Positions 15,041 through 18,768 of a DNA stretch of 18,768 nucleotides are shown piece after piece. How positions within the stretch are numbered: the stretch's first letter is position 1; every line of letters begins with the position of its first letter. Both the position numbers and the translations under genes were made by a program. Source of the DNA: UBA2402 sp044371005 (GTDB taxonomy: Bacteria > Planctomycetota > Phycisphaerae > Phycisphaerales > UBA1924); assembly GCA_044371005.1 (NCBI GenBank), contig JBILUL010000094.1, forward strand, positions 1 through 18,768, given 5' to 3'. The notes under the pieces were generated by a model that searched no databases, was not told the origin of the DNA, and saw only the letters and a program-made list of their open reading frames with translations.

Positions 15041-15391
15041 ATGATGACTCAAGGCAGCAGAACGATTGGCGGGATCGTGGTGCTGGCGGCGATGGCCGGC
15101 TGTGGTGGCTCCATCAAGCCATCGTTTGACTCGCCCGAGCCTGCTGCTCGCAACGCTGCGATCGTTCACGCGGCATCGAAGGGGGACAAGACGGCGATTC
15201 CCGATCTGGTGCGGATGCTGGAGAGTGATGACCCGGCGACGCGGATGCTGGCGATCACGACGTTGGAGCGTCTGACCGGTGAAACGCACGGGTACGTGGC
15301 GAAGGACAGGTCATCAGTCCGCCGCGAGGCGGTGCTGCGGTGGCAGGAGGCTTTGGGAGTCGGGCGGGACGTTCGGAAAGGTGAGCCCTGA
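15041..15391 (+). CDS. Small HEAT-repeat lipoprotein
   Basis: This 116-aa protein begins with a lipoprotein signal (IGGIVVLAAMAGC, lipid-carrying Cys21), so it should be anchored to a membrane on the periplasmic side. The mature part, NAAIVHAASKGDKTAIPDLV and LESDDPATRMLAITTLERL, looks like one to two HEAT (PBS-lyase-like) repeats, a protein-binding helical scaffold. Start is ATG 15041 or the adjacent ATG 15044. TACACT ends only 3-6 nt before them, so either transcription starts almost at the start codon or the match is accidental. It heads a plus-strand block with an RsbW-like kinase, a STAS protein and MlaE, with 38 bp to the next gene. Function is unknown. Confidence 0.75.
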   Translation: MMTQGSRTIGGIVVLAAMAGCGGSIKPSFDSPEPAARNAAIVHAASKGDKTAIPDLVRMLESDDPATRMLAITTLERLTGETHGYVAKDRSSVRREAVLRWQEALGVGRDVRKGEP

Positions 15392-15429
15392 CGCGGGCGG
15401 AATTGGCTGATACGCTCCCAACACTGATC

Positions 15430-15951
15430 ATGACCCGGGCAACCTCGCAGACTGGCTCACAGAACTCACCGGCGCCCGCCGCGGCGGATGTCCGTGTCGA
15501 GTTGGTGAGCAATCCTGCGTATCTGTGTGCGATGCGGGAAATGGTCGGCGTGATCTGCAAGCGGACCGGATTTGTCGATGCGATTGCGTCGAAGATCGTG
15601 CTTGCGGTGGACGAGGCGCTCGCGAACGTGATGAACCACGGGTATGAGCGTCGGCAGGACGGTCGGATCTGGATCTCGATCTTCCGCGAGACTGATGCGT
15701 TGACCGGGAAGGTGAACGGGCTTCGGATCGTGATGGAGGATGAAGGGCGGCAAGTCGATCCGTGCCTGATCAAGAGTCGGAATCTGGACGATATCAGGCC
15801 GGGTGGACTGGGTGTTCACATCATCAAGGAAGTCATGGATGTGGTCATCTATGAACGCCGCGAGGGCAGGGGCATGCGACTGACGCTTTCAAAGCGGCTT
15901 CCGGCGGAAAACGAACAACAACAACTCTCTCCCGGAGGTCTGTGTGGCTGA
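15430..15951 (+). CDS. RsbW/SpoIIAB-type anti-sigma factor or serine kinase
   Basis: This 173-aa GHKL ATPase domain protein has an N-box VDEALANVMNHGY (Asp61, Glu62, Asn66), a G1-like box MEDEGRQVDP (Asp104, Gly106) and a glycine-rich G2 segment GGLGVHIIKEVMD. Proteins of this family bind a sigma factor or another target and phosphorylate a STAS antagonist at Ser or Thr. The G1 box has Gln where a second Gly is common (DxGxG). The start is taken as ATG 15430; a TTG at 15403 in frame has no better ribosome binding site. The stop overlaps the STAS gene by 8 nt, strongly suggesting that the two proteins form a pair. No sigma factor gene is present in the window, so the target is unknown. Confidence 0.88.
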   Translation: MTRATSQTGSQNSPAPAAADVRVELVSNPAYLCAMREMVGVICKRTGFVDAIASKIVLAVDEALANVMNHGYERRQDGRIWISIFRETDALTGKVNGLRIVMEDEGRQVDPCLIKSRNLDDIRPGGLGVHIIKEVMDVVIYERREGRGMRLTLSKRLPAENEQQQLSPGGLCG

Positions 15952-16291
15952 AAAGGGTGCTCTCCAGATTTCAACAGAACTCCGCGGCACATCGGTCGTG
16001 GTGTCGCCCGTGGGCGAAGTGGGCTATCACGAGGCCCCGACGCTGCGTGCATCGCTGCGCGAGGCAATGGACAAGAAGCCGGCGCGGTTGGTGGCCAATC
16101 TCACCGGTGTTCACTACATGGCGACGCCCGGACTGGCAACGCTGATTGAGGCGCTGCAGATTTCGAAGAAGACACAGGTGCCGCTGGTTCTGTGCGGTCT
16201 GACGGACCGGGTCCGGGCGGTGTTCGAAATCGCCAGGTTGCAGACGGTCTTCAAGATCGTGGCTGACGTCGACGCGGCGACGGCCTCCTGA
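15944..16291 (+). CDS. STAS-domain protein (anti-sigma antagonist or MlaB-like)
   Basis: This 115-aa protein is a single STAS domain. GTG 15944 is the start, fixed by the strong GGAGG at 15934-15938. The usual phosphorylation loop DSSGL reads ATPGL here (residues 60-64), with Thr61 where SpoIIAA-type proteins carry the phospho-Ser and Ala60 in place of Asp. The following ATLIEALQISKKTQVPLVL resembles MlaB (DTAGLALLLHL...) as much as SpoIIAA. It overlaps the kinase gene by 8 nt and lies 36 bp before an mlaE-type permease gene. It could be the kinase's antagonist, the STAS subunit of the lipid transporter, or both. STAS assignment is firm; role is open. Confidence 0.88.
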   Translation: MAEKGALQISTELRGTSVVVSPVGEVGYHEAPTLRASLREAMDKKPARLVANLTGVHYMATPGLATLIEALQISKKTQVPLVLCGLTDRVRAVFEIARLQTVFKIVADVDAATAS

Positions 16292-16327
16292 GTTGGCGTT
16301 GCGCACAGTGGCGGGGTAACTACACAC

Positions 16328-17155
16328 GTGGATTCCGTTCTGGTCAAACTCCTGCTGCTTCCGGTGCACTCGCTTGGTGCGATGGTCCTGTCCGGACTTC
16401 ACCAGGTGGGCGCGGCGACATGGCTGGCAGCCGACACGATCGGGTGGGTCCTGCGTGGTCTGTTCCTCAAGCGGGTGCGACTGGGCATGGCGGGCATTAT
16501 CGCTCAGCTGGTCCGGATCGGCGTCCGCAGCGTGTTCATCGTGTCGCTGGTGTCGGCGTGCGTGGGGCTGATTCTGGCCTTTCAGCTCGCGCCCCCTCTC
16601 GAGGAGTTCGGTCAGAAGGAAGGCGTCGCACGCATCATCGGCGTGGCGATCCTGCGCGAACTTGGCCCGTTGATCGGTGCGATCGTGCTGACCGGGTTTG
16701 CCGGAGCTTCAATCGCGGCAGAAATCGGAACGATGGTGGTCAGCGAGGAGATCGAAGCGCTGGAATCGCTCGCGCTTGATCCCGTTCGATTCCTGGTGGT
16801 GCCCCGCGTGATTGCATCGGTCATCAGCATGACGCTGCTAGGTGTGATCGCGGATGTCGTCGCGATCACTGCGGCGCTGGGGATCTCGATTGCGGTGCTG
16901 GATATTCCGTACGCGACCTTCATGGCCAACTTCCTTGACCAGGCGAAGATGGTCGACTTTGCCACCGGCATCGCCAAGAGCACGGTCTTTGGCATGCTGA
17001 TCGGCCTGATTGCCTGCACCAACGGGTTGAGCGTCGAAGGTGGAGCGGCAGGGGTCGGCAAGGCCACGACCTACACGGTGGTGCAGTCGGTCGTTGCGAT
17101 CGTGATCGCCGACCTGGCATTCACCGCGGTCTTCTTTGCCCTCAAGCTGGTTTGA
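16328..17155 (+). CDS. mlaE: MlaE-family lipid ABC transporter permease
   Basis: This 275-aa inner-membrane protein has about five hydrophobic segments and the MlaE/YrbE signature RELGPLIGAIVLTGFAGAS, then AAEIGTMVVSEEIEALESL, with LDPVRFLVVPRVIA following. MlaE homologues form the membrane core of complexes that move phospholipids between inner and outer membranes with an MlaF ATPase and an MCE protein (MlaD). Neither partner gene follows; the next gene is ribH, 101 bp on. The GTG start at 16328 is the best upstream candidate, with GCGGGG about 10 nt before it. The STAS gene immediately upstream recalls MlaB. An orphan permease with partner genes elsewhere is the simplest reading. Confidence 0.9.
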   Translation: MDSVLVKLLLLPVHSLGAMVLSGLHQVGAATWLAADTIGWVLRGLFLKRVRLGMAGIIAQLVRIGVRSVFIVSLVSACVGLILAFQLAPPLEEFGQKEGVARIIGVAILRELGPLIGAIVLTGFAGASIAAEIGTMVVSEEIEALESLALDPVRFLVVPRVIASVISMTLLGVIADVVAITAALGISIAVLDIPYATFMANFLDQAKMVDFATGIAKSTVFGMLIGLIACTNGLSVEGGAAGVGKATTYTVVQSVVAIVIADLAFTAVFFALKLV

Positions 17156-17241
17156 AATGCTGCTTTCCACGCAGCGGGCCACTTGCGGACGGATTTTGAT
17201 CGGTACCGCGTGCCAGCTCTTCGGGCCCTGATGCTCGAACC

Positions 17242-17247
17242 TACACT
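17242..17247 (+). promoter_or_regulatory. Possible -10 element (TACACT) of the ribH-nusB-ftsY operon
   Basis: TACACT ends 9 nt before the ribH ATG, and there is no Shine-Dalgarno between them, so a leaderless or near-leaderless transcript is possible. No convincing -35 lies 17 bp upstream. No FMN riboswitch-like structure is seen in the 101-bp spacer. Confidence 0.35.
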
Positions 17248-17256
17248 GGGCGTCCA

Positions 17257-17841
17257 ATGGCCTCCAAGACAGCATCCAGACGTTCCAACCCCGCGCCTCG
17301 CATCGCGGTGGTCTATAGCCGATACAACCTGACGATCACCCAGTCGATGGCCTACGCGGCGATTGAGACGTGCGGCGAACGGACGGGCTTCACGCCAGCG
17401 GTATTCGAGGCCCCGGGCTCCTATGAACTGACGAGTCTGGCAATGGCCGCGGCACGCTCGGACCGCTTTGATGGCATCGTGGCGCTGGGCTGCATCATCA
17501 AGGGGGAGACGAGCCACGACCAGCACATCGCCGCGGCGGTGGCGCACGGGCTCACCAATGTGGCCTTGCTCACAGATGTTCCGGTGGCCTTCGGCGTGCT
17601 GACCACCAACACGCTCAAGCAGGCCCAGGAGCGAGCCGGTCTTGGGAAGGATCCGAAGAACAACAAGGGACACGAGGCGATGTCCGCGCTGCTCGACACG
17701 CTGCTGACGATGCAGGTGATCGAGAATCCCGAGCACGCGGCGGAGATCCTCGCATCGGGCGCCGTCTCCGAACGTCCGGACAAGGCGGCAAAGACCGCGA
17801 AGCCCCGCAAGGGTGCTCGCGGAAAGGGGCGTCGCTCATGA
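17257..17841 (+). CDS. ribH: 6,7-dimethyl-8-ribityllumazine synthase
   Basis: RibH condenses 5-amino-6-ribitylamino-uracil with 3,4-dihydroxy-2-butanone 4-phosphate, the penultimate riboflavin step; many form 60-mer shells. The product (194 aa, compared with about 155 usually) shows YSRYNLTIT, the APGSYEL substrate loop, ALGCIIKGETSHDQHI with catalytic His87, and FGVLTTNTLKQAQERAG with phosphate-binding Arg126, followed by NKGHEA. It has an N-terminal extension of about 12 residues and a C-terminal tail of about 25 residues rich in Lys and Arg (DKAAKTAKPRKGARGKGRRS), which is unusual for the family. It overlaps nusB by 4 nt (ATGA). Confidence 0.94.
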   Translation: MASKTASRRSNPAPRIAVVYSRYNLTITQSMAYAAIETCGERTGFTPAVFEAPGSYELTSLAMAAARSDRFDGIVALGCIIKGETSHDQHIAAAVAHGLTNVALLTDVPVAFGVLTTNTLKQAQERAGLGKDPKNNKGHEAMSALLDTLLTMQVIENPEHAAEILASGAVSERPDKAAKTAKPRKGARGKGRRS

Positions 17842-18446
17842 CTGATCGCAAGGAAAGCAATGCGGAGTTCATGCGGCGTCTGGCCTTCGATGAGTTGTAC
17901 ATCCTTCCGGGTGTGCAGGAACGGGGCGATTCGAAGATCGAGATCGAGGTCGAGCTCGAACGGCTCAAGCCGCTCGAACGCGAGCGAGTGATGCGTGTGG
18001 CCGCGCGGCGTCTTGCGTTCCAGGTGCTCTTTGAAATGGATGCCCGCGGGATCGAGGATCAGAAGTTCATCACCGAAACGCTGGCACGCGTGGAAGGTCT
18101 CGGGCCGGGTGCATTGATGCACACCACCGCGATGATCACCGGTGCGCTGGCCAACCGCCGCACGGCAGACGATGACTTCCGCAAGCTGGCTCCCGAGTGG
18201 CCTACGCACCGCCTTGCCGGTGTTGACCGGGCCATTCTGCGGCTGTGCCATCACGAGATCACCTCGAAGCGCAACCCGCCAGCCATCGTGCTCAATGAGG
18301 CGGTCGAGCTGGCCAAGCACTTCAGTACCGACAAGTCGCCGGCCTTCATCAACGCGTTGCTGGACAAGGTGGCCAAGGCCGTCGAGGTCGCCGCGGTGCC
18401 GACGCCGCCGGCGGGCGATGCATCCGGCGGAACGGGAGCGAGCTGA
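17838..18446 (+). CDS. nusB: Transcription antitermination factor NusB with N-terminal extension
   Basis: NusB binds boxA RNA with NusE (S10) in rRNA antitermination. The C-terminal 150 or so residues carry the family marks: ARRLAFQVLFEMD, then VDRAILRLCHHEI, PPAIVLNEAVELAKHF and SPAFINALLDKV. The protein is 202 aa, against about 130-160 normally. A charged segment of about 52 residues precedes the usual start (FMRRLAFDELYILPGVQERGD). The upstream ATG 17838 is supported by AAGGGG 8 nt before it and by the 4-nt overlap with ribH. An internal ATG at 17991 would give a standard NusB but leave a 150-bp gap. The ribH-nusB order is common in bacteria. Confidence 0.92.
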   Translation: MTDRKESNAEFMRRLAFDELYILPGVQERGDSKIEIEVELERLKPLERERVMRVAARRLAFQVLFEMDARGIEDQKFITETLARVEGLGPGALMHTTAMITGALANRRTADDDFRKLAPEWPTHRLAGVDRAILRLCHHEITSKRNPPAIVLNEAVELAKHFSTDKSPAFINALLDKVAKAVEVAAVPTPPAGDASGGTGAS

Positions 18447-18768
18447 TGGCATTCTTCAAATCGCTGGTTGACAAGATCAAGCAGGGGTTTGAGAAGGGCC
18501 TTGAGAAGACCCGCGAGACCTTCATCTCCGGCGTTCAAGGGCTGCGCAACCTGCTGCTTGGCCGCAAGCTCGATGAGGCACTCATCGATGAGCTGCACCG
18601 CACGATGCTGCAGGCCGATGTGGGCCTGAACACCACGACGCGACTCATCGACCGCATCCGCGCCGACTTTCGCAGCGGCAAGATGGAACGTGGCGAACAG
18701 GTCCTTGAGTATCTCAAGGATGAACTCAAGGCGATGTGGCCTCCGCAGGATCGCGAACTCAAGTTCGC
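18446..18768 (+). CDS. ftsY: Signal recognition particle receptor FtsY, N-terminal part
   Basis: FtsY docks the SRP-ribosome complex at the inner membrane. Only 107 codons are present; the GTPase (G) domain lies beyond the window edge. The visible part is the helical N domain: LEKTRETFISGVQGLRNLLL and LDEALIDELHRTMLQADVGL with NTTTRLIDRIR are typical. The long acidic A domain of E. coli FtsY is missing, and the protein starts with a short amphipathic helix (AFFKSLVDKIKQGFEKGLEK) that could bind the membrane. ATG 18446 overlaps the nusB stop by 1 nt and has GGGAG upstream. Confidence 0.9.
   Translation, partial: MAFFKSLVDKIKQGFEKGLEKTRETFISGVQGLRNLLLGRKLDEALIDELHRTMLQADVGLNTTTRLIDRIRADFRSGKMERGEQVLEYLKDELKAMWPPQDRELKF

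Noticed and set aside
14990..15289. Upstream extension of the methyltransferase frame by 100 codons
   Set aside because: It overlaps the divergent lipoprotein gene and is Arg/His-rich, with no methyltransferase-like sequence.
17156..17256. FMN riboswitch upstream of ribH
   Set aside because: The 101-bp spacer is too short and shows none of the conserved junction sequences of the class.

Overview
The window looks like a chromosomal segment of a planctomycete, most likely of the class Phycisphaerae. The base composition is high in G+C. Three secreted proteins end in a paired EF-hand-like dockerin module whose last residue is cysteine (…GGC or …ADC), a type I associate with Phycisphaerae. I also see a Porin_O_P-type outer-membrane porin, an MlaE-type lipid permease, and peptidoglycan enzymes (MurF, MurQ). 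The lineage is inferred from protein style; no rRNA is present to confirm it.

Layout. Positions 110-5811 hold a divergent alpha-glucan locus: a secreted GH31 alpha-glucosidase (minus) and a secreted GH13 alpha-amylase with a C-terminal dockerin (plus). Between them lies about 440 bp with a LacI-family-like operator palindrome, a promoter and a leader with predicted hairpins. A clean terminator at 5847-5875 closes the amylase unit. murQ and purK (5977-8087) overlap by 7 nt. Two minus-strand genes follow (8192-9967 and 10152-10871). They encode dockerin-bearing secreted proteins of unknown function; the first has its own strong terminator. A 375-bp divergent spacer, with 11-bp-phased direct repeats and strong inverted repeats, leads into the porin (11247-12500), which ends at a terminator. 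murF (12712-14199) converges on a small SAM methyltransferase (14237-14989, minus).

From 15041 to 17155 a four-gene plus-strand block encodes a small HEAT-repeat lipoprotein, an RsbW/SpoIIAB-type ATP-binding protein, a STAS protein overlapping it by 8 nt, and an MlaE-family permease. The window ends with ribH-nusB-ftsY (17257 to the end), coupled by 4-nt and 1-nt overlaps; ftsY is cut by the window edge.

How the parts work together. The amylase and glucosidase would act in sequence on starch-like glucans outside the cytoplasm. The dockerin modules suggest that three exported proteins share one sorting or anchoring route. The porin probably admits anions or small solutes and may be phosphate regulated. 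The most unusual block is the kinase-STAS-MlaE cluster. Its STAS protein resembles both anti-sigma antagonists and MlaB, the STAS subunit of the Mla lipid transporter, so partner switching may be linked to lipid transport. No tRNA, rRNA, CRISPR array, insertion sequence or phage gene was seen.
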